This document shows positions 1-6,555 of a stretch of DNA of 12,159 nt, piece after piece (the stretch's first letter is position 1; each line of letters starts with the position of its first letter). The position numbers were made by a program, and so were the translations under genes. The DNA is taken from contig JBGQNR010000203.1 of the NCBI GenBank assembly GCA_041501225.1, positions 1 to 12,159 of the forward strand, given 5' to 3'. Source of the DNA: JAFNAG01 sp041501225 (GTDB lineage Bacteria; Acidobacteriota; UBA6911). The notes under the pieces are model-generated. The model was not told the DNA's origin. It saw only the letters and a list, made by a program, of their open reading frames with translations, and searched no databases.

Positions 1-146
1 AAGGCGGCGCGACGCAGGCGATGTCTCGGTACATCGTCGAGGAGCGCCAACGCCGCAGATGCCCCCGCGCCGCCGGAACCCGAAGGGCGCATGGGGATTG
101 CGAGGCGATCTCTGCGTTGCTCGTCGTCAACGATGTACACCGACAT
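1..146 (-). other. Possible 5' stub of a response-regulator-like reading frame, open at the left edge
   Basis: On the minus strand a purine-rich GAGGAGGAGG sits 2 bases before an ATG at 146-144. The frame stays open to the window edge (48 codons). It begins MSVYIVDDEQ, which resembles the first strand and acidic pair of a receiver (REC) domain. The residues after it do not look like the rest of a receiver domain: they are rich in Arg, Gly and Ala. The start region also lies inside an inverted duplication. It may be a decayed fragment or a chance resemblance. I would not count it as a functional gene without the sequence to the left. Confidence 0.2.
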
Positions 147-154
147 CGCCTCCT
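13..154. repeat. Imperfect inverted repeat, 41-bp arms (13-53 and 114-154)
   Basis: Bases 13-53 read forward match bases 154-114 read on the minus strand at 30 of 41 positions by hand alignment, without gaps. Shared blocks are AGGCGATGTC, TACATCGT and CAACGC. Each arm contains an ATG in the same register, giving the related peptides MSRYIVEERQRR (plus) and MSVYIVDDEQRR (minus). This looks like an old inverted duplication. No function is evident. Confidence 0.5.
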
Positions 155-191
155 CCTCGCGCCTTGAGCTCGCCTCGCAAGCCCCATGCGC
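87..191. repeat. Near-perfect inverted repeat, 22-bp arms (87-108 and 170-191)
   Basis: The arms match at 21 of 22 positions. Each contains GCGCATGGGG and GCGAGGCGA (or their complement), separated by 3 bases that hold the only mismatch. The spacer is 61 bp. The repeat overlaps the 41-bp inverted repeat but has a different centre, so the region could form alternative stem-loops. I see no transposase or target-site duplication. Confidence 0.7.
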
Positions 192-420
192 GCGACCCCT
201 CCTAATTCTCGGACGGGCTCCGAGGATCGATTGCGAACCCTCGGGGATCACATCATTCTTCGGATCGCCTCTGCGACCCCACGATTCTCTATGCGCGCTC
301 TGCGTTGAGCTTTTCAATGCCCCCTTTTCCCGGCAATCGTGAAGAGTCTTCAGACCCGAATACAGCCTTATTGCAGAACGAGTGAGTTCCACGATCATGC
401 CAATTTCCTTGGAGCCGGAG
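192..420. other. Non-coding leader region with a small hairpin
   Basis: I see no credible gene here; the short open frames lack ribosome binding sites and recognisable domains. A stem-loop at 205-227 pairs ATTCTCGGA with TCCGAGGAT around a CGGGC loop, with one G-T wobble. It has no T-tract, so it is not a clear intrinsic terminator. Confidence 0.4.
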
Positions 421-485
421 TGAGCAGATTTGATCAGGTGTGTGAGCAAAAGTGGACTGACATGCAATGCCCCGGGTTGTATAAA
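421..485 (+). promoter_or_regulatory. Sigma-70-type promoter with three upstream TGANCA boxes (module A), driving the STAS gene
   Basis: The -35 CTGACA (457-462) and -10 TATAAA (480-485) are separated by 17 bp, each one base from consensus, placing the start of transcription near 492. Upstream lie TGAGCA (421-426), TGATCA (431-436) and TGAGCA (443-448), about -71 to -44, where an activator would contact RNA polymerase. The same arrangement with identical intervals recurs at 2487-2551 before the desaturase-groESL genes. The factor that binds is unknown. Confidence 0.75.
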
Positions 486-591
486 AGGTGTGGCTTGTAT
501 TGTTGGCCATGCACTTGGCATGAGGTGAGCCTCAGCGGGGATCCATAGGCTCCGGGCTAAAGAGGAACACGATAGAGTCAGGGAGAGAAAC

Positions 592-927
592 ATGAACATT
601 CACACACGCACGGTCGGGGACGTTCACATTCTGGATATCAGCGGCAAAATCATCCTTGGCCAGGGAACCATGGTCGTTCGAAGCACGATCAAAGATCTCC
701 TGCACAACGGAGTGAAGAAGATCGTCCTCAACCTGGCGGAGGTAAATTACATCGACAGCTCGGGCGTTGGTGAACTGGTGAGCTCCTTCACCACAGTTGC
801 TAAGGAGGGAGGGCAGCTAAAACTCCTGAATCTGACCACCAAGGTCCGGGAGATTCTGGCGATTACCAGGCTCTTGACGGTATTTCAGGTTTACGATAAC
901 GAGCAGGCAGCTGTCGGATTACCTTAA
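592..927 (+). CDS. STAS-domain anti-sigma factor antagonist (SpoIIAA/RsbV type)
   Basis: This 111-residue protein is one STAS domain. It carries the diagnostic YIDSSGVGEL segment, with Asp55-Ser56-Ser57-Gly58; by homology to SpoIIAA, Ser57 is the likely site phosphorylated by a partner anti-sigma kinase. Known family members, when unphosphorylated, bind the anti-sigma factor and free a sigma factor; others act in partner-switching cascades that do not control sigma. The start is well supported: AGGGAGA at 580-586 lies 5 bases before ATG. The gene is alone on its transcript, about 100 bases downstream of its promoter. No RsbW-type kinase lies nearby, since the adjacent histidine kinase is of another class. 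The shared promoter module suggests co-regulation with the desaturase-groESL operon. Family assignment is firm; the target is unknown. Confidence 0.93.
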   Translation: MNIHTRTVGDVHILDISGKIILGQGTMVVRSTIKDLLHNGVKKIVLNLAEVNYIDSSGVGELVSSFTTVAKEGGQLKLLNLTTKVREILAITRLLTVFQVYDNEQAAVGLP

Positions 928-1098
928 CGGAAAACGTGCCGCGTCTCACGTGCGCGAGCTGCATCTGTGACAGCCTTGGCGAGCATGCATGGCCATGGAT
1001 GCGTTAGATTGGCTTGTTGTGGACGATCGCCAGGCACACTCCATCGAGGTGACGGCGCCCGCCTCACGCAGTCGTCAGGCTACTTTGGGGCTAACCCC

Positions 1099-2448
1099 TC
1101 AGGAATTTTGGGGTGCCGCGGCGACGCGGATTGCAGCGATCAGGTCTTGCGAAGGCCCGCCCTTGCTCAAATAAGCCTTGGCCCCGGGCTCGAGCATCGC
1201 TTCTGCTTGATCGGCTTCCTCGTACATGGACAGACCGATGATCTGCGTGCCAGGGAGTTCCGCCTTGATTCTCCTGGTGGCCTCGATGCCGTTCATTACC
1301 GGCATGCTGAGATCCATGACCACCACCTCCGGACGGTTGCTATGCGCCAGTTCGATCGCTTGCCGCCCGTCACCGGCCTCGGCGATCACCTCTATGTCGG
1401 CTTCCTGCATCAGCAATCCAATCAGTCCCTGGCGGACGATCGTGTGATCATCGACAAGAAGCACGCGGATTTTTCTGCCGGCGGCGTATGATGTTGCCCG
1501 CGCTCCAGGAACGCTGGCCTCTATCGGGCGAGCAGCGGCGGCCGCTTCGAGCGCCTTCCGCTCCCTGCGCAAAGGCGCAACCATGATCACGCGTATGCCG
1601 CGGCCGGGGGCAGTGTCAATCTCCAATCGGCCGCTTACGTGTTCGAGGCGCTCACGAATGCCAAACAGCCCCAAACCTGCTTCCCAGTTTTCGGCATCAT
1701 AAAGCTTCACCGGATCAAACCCGATCCTTTCATCACTGACCACAATCTGGATATGCTCGTCGTCGATGCGGTCGAGCTGCACACGAGCCGAATTCACCTG
1801 CGCGTGCTTGACGACATTAAGGAGCAACTCGCGCACCGCAGAGAAGAGCAGAACGGACATACCCTTTTCGTCCGGCCCTGCTTTGGCATTGATATCCGTC
1901 TGCACGTTGAGCCCCTGCTTGCTTTTTATCTGGCGGGCCAGCCATGGCAGTGCGGCGCTCAGCCCCGCCTCGAAGAGAATGGGAGGACTCAACTCTACTG
2001 TCAAAGCCCTGGAGGTCGCAATCGACTGATCGAGGAGGTCCTTGATCTTGTCGAGCGACTCCCGTGATTTCCCCTCCTGTATGCGCGAACGCAAGTCTTC
2101 GAGCTGGAACGTGGCGCCAACCAAAAGCTGTTGCAGGTCGTCGTGCAGCACGTGGGCCAGGCGCTTCCGCTCTCGTTGCTCAGTGTGGGTCAATTGGAAT
2201 GCCAGCTCCCGGAGTTGATCGGCCCGACGCTCCGCCAGGGCAGTGCGGTCCGCGACCCGTTGCTCCAGATCCGCGTTGAGAGCGCGGAGTTCCTCGCGAT
2301 CCCTTTCCAGGGTGGTGAGATCCGTCACTTTTTCGGCCAATTGGCCGTTGATCGTAGTCAACTCCTCGTTGAGCGACTGCAGTTCCTCACTGGCACCCTC
2401 CTCTATGCCGGTGTAACCTCCTTCGCCAAAGCCTCCCTCACCAATCAC
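1099..2448 (-). CDS. Hybrid histidine kinase (HisKA_3/HATPase) with C-terminal receiver domain, apparently 5'-truncated
   Basis: A 449-residue protein. Residues 20-90 form a coiled coil beginning SEELQSLNEELTT, a signature of the linker in large CheB-CheR-PAS kinases. Residues 91-160 are a NarL/DegS-type dimerisation domain, with phosphoacceptor His102 in LHDDLQQ. Residues 200-292 are the ATPase, with N-box Asn211 and a GLGLFGIRER G2 box (258-267). The G1 motif reads DERIG (239-243) where DxGxG is expected, so the first glycine is Arg. Residues 326-445 are a receiver with Asp333/Asp334, phosphoacceptor Asp379, Ser407 and Lys429, and no DNA-binding output. There is no sensor or membrane segment. 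An in-frame stop lies 24 bases before the GTG used as start, no good ribosome site is seen, and residues 1-19 are Gly/Glu-rich with no family match. It may be a functional soluble kinase or a relic of a longer gene. It is convergent with the STAS gene and divergent from the desaturase. Confidence 0.8.
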   Translation of the reverse strand: MIGEGGFGEGGYTGIEEGASEELQSLNEELTTINGQLAEKVTDLTTLERDREELRALNADLEQRVADRTALAERRADQLRELAFQLTHTEQRERKRLAHVLHDDLQQLLVGATFQLEDLRSRIQEGKSRESLDKIKDLLDQSIATSRALTVELSPPILFEAGLSAALPWLARQIKSKQGLNVQTDINAKAGPDEKGMSVLLFSAVRELLLNVVKHAQVNSARVQLDRIDDEHIQIVVSDERIGFDPVKLYDAENWEAGLGLFGIRERLEHVSGRLEIDTAPGRGIRVIMVAPLRRERKALEAAAAARPIEASVPGARATSYAAGRKIRVLLVDDHTIVRQGLIGLLMQEADIEVIAEAGDGRQAIELAHSNRPEVVVMDLSMPVMNGIEATRRIKAELPGTQIIGLSMYEEADQAEAMLEPGAKAYLSKGGPSQDLIAAIRVAAAPQNS

Positions 2449-2486
2449 AACGGCCCCATTTGCAGTTGCACCTCACCCAACTAAGA

Positions 2487-2551
2487 TGAGCAATTTTGAT
2501 CAGAGGGGTGAGCAGTACTGAACTGACACGCGCAGCGCGCCAGAGTATTAA
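2487..2551 (+). promoter_or_regulatory. Sigma-70-type promoter with three upstream TGANCA boxes (module B), driving desaturase-groESL
   Basis: TGAGCA (2487-2492), TGATCA (2497-2502) and TGAGCA (2509-2514) precede -35 CTGACA (2523-2528), a 17-bp spacer and -10 TATTAA (2546-2551). The intervals between boxes (10 and 12), from last box to -35 (14) and between hexamers (17) are the same as at 421-485. The shared TTTGATCAG around the middle box is identical in both copies, so similarity exceeds the core boxes. Transcription should start near 2558, about 80 bases before the desaturase. Confidence 0.75.
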
Positions 2552-2636
2552 GAAGGTTCACTCTCTTGTGAGTTAAGGATGCGGAGAGAGACATCGCTGG
2601 TCAAGTGCGCTAACTCGCACACCAGCAGGAGCAAGC

Positions 2637-3524
2637 ATGAACAAGTTGGCCATTGACGAAATCCGACCGTGGGAACAGCCCTTCTGGAGACCTGCCCGCG
2701 GCAAGGCGGCGGTTTTCTCTTATCTTCTCCTGATTCACATCCTGGCAGTTGTCGGCCTGATTCTCTATCCGCTCCCCGACATTAAGATTTTAGGCTTGGC
2801 CATCCTGTTTACAGCTCTCGGCGGTTTCGGCACGACGATCGTTTACCATCGAATGCTGGCGCACCGCACTCTCAAGGTGAACAAGATCATCGAGCACATG
2901 CTTATTTTCTGGGCCATGTTCAACGGCGCCGGGGCGCCGGCAAGTTGGGTAGCCTACCACCGGCTGCATCACGCACGCACAGATACGCCTGAGGACATTT
3001 CCAGTCCCAAGCAGGGGGGCTTCTGGTGGGCACATTTGCGTTGGCTGTACCAGTCACCCCGTGCAGATCGGAAACATTGGTGTCCGGAGTTGACTCGAAG
3101 GCAGTACCGGATATGGACGATTGCGGAAGTGCCGGTGATTCTGCTTTCCCTGTTCTGCGGCCTTGCGCTCGGATGGCAGGGTTTCTTCTGGCTGGGTGCA
3201 ATTCGTTTGGTCTATTCGCTGCACATGAAGTGTTTCGTGAACAGGGTTACGCACCTGGGTTATTCCGAAGAAGGAAACTCCAGCAAAAACGTCTGGTGGC
3301 TGGGGCCGCTGCAACTGACGGCTTGGGGTGAAAACTGGTACAGAAACCACCATGACAACGCCGGCTCGGCGCGCTTCGGTCTGCGCTGGTGGCAGACGGA
3401 CATCGGCTGGTACGCCATCTGTGCCCTGGAAGCGGTCGGCCTTGCCGGCAGGGTAAAGCGACCGAGAGCACGCTCACTGGATCCATCGAGGTTATTTGAG
3501 TTCCGGCACAGGAGCACTGGATAG
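2637..3524 (+). CDS. Membrane fatty-acid desaturase (delta-9 acyl-CoA/acyl-lipid desaturase family)
   Basis: A 295-residue integral membrane di-iron enzyme that should insert a cis double bond into saturated acyl chains, using oxygen and an electron donor. Histidine box 1 is HRMLAH (71-76), box 2 is HRLHH (108-112), and the intermediate NRVTH (202-206) matches the NxxxH iron-ligand motif of this family. Box 3 reads YRNHH (235-239), with Tyr where the first His is usual. Hydrophobic segments lie near residues 25-45, 50-68, 86-104, 160-180 and 183-200. The start is supported by AGGAG (2627-2631) 5 bases before ATG. The next gene, groES, begins 56 bases downstream with no terminator between, so co-transcription is likely, linking membrane fluidity with chaperonin supply. 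The acyl substrate and exact position of desaturation cannot be read from sequence. Confidence 0.9.
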   Translation: MNKLAIDEIRPWEQPFWRPARGKAAVFSYLLLIHILAVVGLILYPLPDIKILGLAILFTALGGFGTTIVYHRMLAHRTLKVNKIIEHMLIFWAMFNGAGAPASWVAYHRLHHARTDTPEDISSPKQGGFWWAHLRWLYQSPRADRKHWCPELTRRQYRIWTIAEVPVILLSLFCGLALGWQGFFWLGAIRLVYSLHMKCFVNRVTHLGYSEEGNSSKNVWWLGPLQLTAWGENWYRNHHDNAGSARFGLRWWQTDIGWYAICALEAVGLAGRVKRPRARSLDPSRLFEFRHRSTG

Positions 3525-3580
3525 ACGCTGAATGGTACGGATGAACGAGGCGGCATTAACAAAAAGGAGGATCTAACGAT

Positions 3581-3877
3581 ATGAAAGCAAGGCCTTTGCA
3601 CGATCGAATAATTCTGAAGCGGATTGAGGAGAAAGAAACGGTCAAGGGCGGCATCATCATTCCGGACACGGCGAAAGAGAAGCCGATGGAGGGAGAGGTG
3701 ATCGCAGCGGGACCGGGGAAAATAATGGAAGACGGCAAACGGTCACCCATGGATGTGAAGGCAGGAGACCGGGTACTGTTCGGGAAATACGCCGGGACGG
3801 AGATCAAGATTGATGACCAGGAGTACGTCATCATGCGTGAGGAGGAGATCCTGGCGGTACTGGTGAAAGGGAAGTAA
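3581..3877 (+). CDS. groES: Co-chaperonin GroES (Hsp10)
   Basis: This 98-residue protein has the full length of bacterial GroES. It caps the GroEL ring as a heptamer in the cytoplasm and drives substrate encapsulation. The opening KARPLHDRIILKR, the mobile loop (about residues 16-33) with its GroEL-binding GGIIIP tip (23-28), and the later AGDRVLFGKYAGTE and EYVIMREEEILAV segments are all canonical. A strong ribosome site, AAAAAGGAGG (3561-3570), lies 10 bases before ATG. groEL follows after 55 bases. No CIRCE operator (TTAGCACTC-N9-GAGTGCTAA) is present between the desaturase and groES or before the desaturase, so HrcA control is not supported here. Confidence 0.98.
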   Translation: MKARPLHDRIILKRIEEKETVKGGIIIPDTAKEKPMEGEVIAAGPGKIMEDGKRSPMDVKAGDRVLFGKYAGTEIKIDDQEYVIMREEEILAVLVKGK

Positions 3878-3932
3878 GCCGTTCCAGGCACAATGAGTGT
3901 TCTAATTGCGGGAAGATAAGGGGTGAGAACTC

Positions 3933-5558
3933 ATGGCTAAAGAGATCGTACATGGTGAGCGGTCGCGCCAGGCTTTGTTGCGCGGGGTGAATCAGCTGGC
4001 GGACGCAGTAAAAATCACGTTGGGCCCGAGGGGCCGGAACGTGGTATTGGACAAGAAGTTCGGGTCTCCGTCGATCACAAAGGACGGCGTGACGGTTGCG
4101 AAAGAGATCGAGCTGAAGGACGGCCCCGAAAACATGGGCGCGCAGATGGTGCGCGAAGTGGCGTCGAAGACCTCGGACGTGGCCGGGGACGGGACGACGA
4201 CCGCGACGGTGCTGGCGCAGGCGATTTTCCGTGAAGGCGTGAAAAACGTAGCGGCGGGTGCGAACCCGATGGGCCTGAAGCGCGGCATTGAGCGGGCTGT
4301 GCTGGCAGCGGTAGCGGAACTGAAGAAGCTGAGCAAGCCGGTCAAGGGCGAGATGATCTCTCAGGTAGGTTCGGTATCGGCCAACAACGACAAAACCATC
4401 GGGGGGATTATCGCCGAGGCGATGAAGAAGGTCGGCAAAGACGGCGTGATTACGGTCGAAGAGGCGAAGTCGATTGAGACATCACTGGAAGTGGTCGAGG
4501 GAATGCAGTTCGACCGCGGTTATTTGTCGCCGTACTTCGTGACGGACGCCGAGCGGATGGAAGTGGAGCTGAACGACTGTTTGATCCTGCTGCAGGAGAA
4601 GAAGATCAGTTCGATGAAGGACCTGCTGCCGGTATTGGAACAGATCGCGAAAAGCGGCCGGCCCCTGTTGATCATCGCGGAAGACATCGAAGGCGAGGCT
4701 TTGGCGACGCTGGTCGTGAACAAGCTGCGCGGGACGCTGTCGGTAGCCGCAGTCAAAGCGCCCGGATTTGGCGATCGGCGCAAGGCGATGCTGGAAGACA
4801 TCGCGATCGTGACGGGCGGCAAAGTGATTTCGGAAGAGCTGGGGATCAAACTGGAAAACGTACGCCTGGAGGATATGGGCCACGCAAAGAAGATTACGAT
4901 CGACAAGGACAACACAACCATCATCGAGGGCGCCGGGAAGCATTCGGACATCGAGGGCCGCGTGAAGCAGCTGCGGGTTCAGATTGAGGAAACGACGTCG
5001 GATTACGACCGTGAGAAGCTCCAGGAACGGCTGGCGAAACTGGTGGGTGGGGTAGCGGTGATCAAGGTCGGAGCGGCGACGGAAACCGAGTTGAAGGAGA
5101 AGAAGGCGCGCGTGGAAGATGCGATGCATGCGACCCGGGCCGCGGTAGAGGAAGGAATCGTGCCGGGAGGCGGCGTGGCATTGTTGCGCTGCGTGCCTGC
5201 GGTGGAGAAGCTGAAGCTGGAAGGTGACGAGGCGATCGGGTGCAGCATCCTGCGCCGTGCCCTGGAGGAGCCGCTGCGGCAGATCGTAAACAACTCCGGG
5301 TATGAAGGAGCGGTGGTGGCGGAAAAGGTGCGCCAGAGCAGCGAGGCGAACTTCGGATTCAACGCCGAGACCGAGAAGTACGAGGACCTGGTGGCCGCAG
5401 GGGTCATCGATCCGACGAAGGTGACGCGGACGGCGTTGCAGAATGCGGCGTCGATCGCGGCCCTGCTGCTGACGACAGAAGCCCTGGTTGCGGAGATCAA
5501 GGAAGATCAGAAGGCTCCTGCCATGCCTCAGGGCGGCGGCATGGGCGACATGTACTAA
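3933..5558 (+). CDS. groEL: Chaperonin GroEL (Hsp60)
   Basis: A 541-residue group I chaperonin that folds proteins in an ATP-driven double ring. ATP-site residues are intact: TLGPRGRNVVLD (29-40), Asp51, GDGTTT (85-90, Asp86) and Asp396, matching E. coli Asp52, Asp87 and Asp398. The cpn60 signature AAVEEGIVPGGG is at 403-414. A ribosome site AAGGGG (3918-3923) precedes ATG by 9 bases. The C-terminus ends PQGGGMGDMY, with only one GGM unit instead of the repeated GGM tail common in model GroELs. That tail lines the cavity floor, so this is a divergent but probably functional ending. Many bacteria of this kind carry more than one groEL; whether this is the housekeeping copy cannot be judged here. 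Confidence 0.98.
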   Translation: MAKEIVHGERSRQALLRGVNQLADAVKITLGPRGRNVVLDKKFGSPSITKDGVTVAKEIELKDGPENMGAQMVREVASKTSDVAGDGTTTATVLAQAIFREGVKNVAAGANPMGLKRGIERAVLAAVAELKKLSKPVKGEMISQVGSVSANNDKTIGGIIAEAMKKVGKDGVITVEEAKSIETSLEVVEGMQFDRGYLSPYFVTDAERMEVELNDCLILLQEKKISSMKDLLPVLEQIAKSGRPLLIIAEDIEGEALATLVVNKLRGTLSVAAVKAPGFGDRRKAMLEDIAIVTGGKVISEELGIKLENVRLEDMGHAKKITIDKDNTTIIEGAGKHSDIEGRVKQLRVQIEETTSDYDREKLQERLAKLVGGVAVIKVGAATETELKEKKARVEDAMHATRAAVEEGIVPGGGVALLRCVPAVEKLKLEGDEAIGCSILRRALEEPLRQIVNNSGYEGAVVAEKVRQSSEANFGFNAETEKYEDLVAAGVIDPTKVTRTALQNAASIAALLLTTEALVAEIKEDQKAPAMPQGGGMGDMY

Positions 5559-5581
5559 AACGCCGGATGATCCGATCATGC

Positions 5582-5618
5582 AAAAAGGCTCGTGGCTTCA
5601 TTCCACGAGCTTTTTTTT
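5582..5618 (+). terminator. Intrinsic terminator after groEL
   Basis: An 8-bp perfect stem GCTCGTGG/CCACGAGC (5588-5595 and 5603-5610) with a 7-base loop is followed by eight T residues (5611-5618). An A-run before the stem extends pairing, so it may also work from the other strand. It lies about 25 bases after the groEL stop and closes the operon. Confidence 0.93.
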
Positions 5619-5781
5619 ATGGCCATCCGCCTTTGTGTGCTTCGCCGCGAATCCTGCCCCGGGGACTGATCCGCCGGAAGTGAGGGAAATCGGTGACAAG
5701 AAGAGTGTGCGCAGTCCTGCACCTGAACCTCGACCCGCCCAGAGCGCTCGCTTGGAATTGCTCAGGAAAAACTCGCGCGCG

Positions 5782-5813
5782 CACCAAAGCCGCAGTTCCA
5801 TGCGGCTTTGGTG
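5782..5813 (-). terminator. Perfect 13-bp hairpin downstream of the PEP-CTERM gene
   Basis: CACCAAAGCCGCA (5782-5794) and its exact complement (5801-5813) flank a 6-base loop. It sits 33 bases past the stop of the minus-strand PEP-CTERM gene. On that strand a short TTTTT run appears about 10 bases after the stem rather than directly. It is therefore a plausible terminator or transcript-stabilising stem, not a textbook intrinsic terminator. Confidence 0.55.
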
Positions 5814-5846
5814 ACGCAACGAGTGAATGCCCTGCAAGAGATGCCG

Positions 5847-6503
5847 TTACTTCTTCCTGCGTATTGCTGTGATGGCCACGAAGCCCAAACCCGTCCCCAG
5901 AAGCAGCAGGGTTGTTGGCTCAGGAACAGGGTCTTGGTATACCTCGAATTCGTAGATCCATCCGTGGTTTGCAGCGCCATCATTAAAGGTGGAATTGGCC
6001 GGGATCGTCCACCTCACCTTGCTTCCAAAGACAGAGCCAAAGGTGTAGATATCAGATATGGAGCCCACATCGGACATGGTCCCCAACTCTCGCGAGAAGG
6101 CAATTGGATTCCATGAGGATCCATCCCAATAGTCCAAGAGCGGCAAGGAGGTGGGGTAGTAACCGTGTTGCCAGAGGATGACCTCGTTGAACCAGACAGG
6201 ACCTGCAAAGGCGATGGTGGCTTGAGATTCTATCGGGTTTGTCCCGCCGGGACTATAGGTGCCATTCCATGGAAAGGCAAGACCGTGCGCCCAGAAGGCA
6301 TAACCACGCTGGCCGTCGACGATCTCCCAAGGATAGCTCCCACCGCCCCATCCCGGGGTTGACTCTAACGGGCTAGGCATGCCGACTCCGCTTGGATTAA
6401 GCGCCAAATTTACGGGATTGGCTGCCGCAGAAGGCGCGGCAACGATGATCGCCAAAAGCATGAATACTGAAGTAATGAACAAATTCCTAATGATCTTAAC
6501 CAT
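5847..6503 (-). CDS. PEP-CTERM sorting-domain surface protein with discoidin-like (F5/8 type C-like) fold
   Basis: A 218-residue exported protein. Residues 1-28 form a signal peptide (basic MVKIIRN, hydrophobic core, likely cleavage after Ala28). Residues 30-190 resemble a carbohydrate-binding F5/8C-type domain: NLALNPS, a YPWEIVDG segment, a central LLDYWDGSSWNP strand and a final YEFEVYQ. Residues 192-218 are a textbook PEP-CTERM tail: VPEPTTLLLLGTG, a hydrophobic helix, and the basic end RRKK. In known systems an exosortase (EpsH/XrtA) removes this tail as the protein is delivered to the surface or exopolysaccharide; no exosortase lies in the window. ATG at 6503 is preferred because GGGAGGA lies 4 bases upstream; a TTG 21 bases earlier lacks one. 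A sigma-54-type promoter precedes it. The ligand is unknown. Confidence 0.9.
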   Translation of the reverse strand: MVKIIRNLFITSVFMLLAIIVAAPSAAANPVNLALNPSGVGMPSPLESTPGWGGGSYPWEIVDGQRGYAFWAHGLAFPWNGTYSPGGTNPIESQATIAFAGPVWFNEVILWQHGYYPTSLPLLDYWDGSSWNPIAFSRELGTMSDVGSISDIYTFGSVFGSKVRWTIPANSTFNDGAANHGWIYEFEVYQDPVPEPTTLLLLGTGLGFVAITAIRRKK

Positions 6504-6538
6504 CACGTCCTCCCATCTAGGCAAAACAGAGTAAAAAA

Positions 6539-6555
6539 TTAAGAGTTGATCTTAA
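6539..6555 (-). promoter_or_regulatory. Attenuator-like hairpin in the PEP-CTERM leader
   Basis: On the minus strand TTAAGA-TCAAC-TCTTAA forms a 6-bp stem followed at once by TTTTTT, 35 bases before the start codon. TTAAGA recurs in codons 2-3 of the gene, so the second arm could alternatively pair there. The stem is AT-rich and weak, so a regulatory role is speculative. Confidence 0.25.

Noticed and set aside
515..530. Second sigma-54-like site TTGGCATGAGGTGAGC before the first STAS gene
   Set aside because: GG and GC are 10 bases apart but the -12 half (GAGC) is poor, and a much better sigma-70 promoter lies just upstream.
1087..1098. GGGG-CTAA-CCCC stem near the kinase stop
   Set aside because: Only 4 bp with no T-tract on either strand, too weak to call a terminator.
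989..1174. 61-codon frame starting MAMDALDWLVVDDRQ
   Set aside because: The VVDD resembles a receiver motif by chance; no ribosome site, and it runs antisense into the real kinase gene.
3525..3580. CIRCE operator expected before groES
   Set aside because: No TTAGCACTC or its inverted partner is present here or before the desaturase.
4482..5579. Long (365-codon) minus-strand open frame
   Set aside because: It lies antisense to groEL, is rich in Arg, His and Gln as expected from a GC-rich antisense frame, and has no family resemblance.
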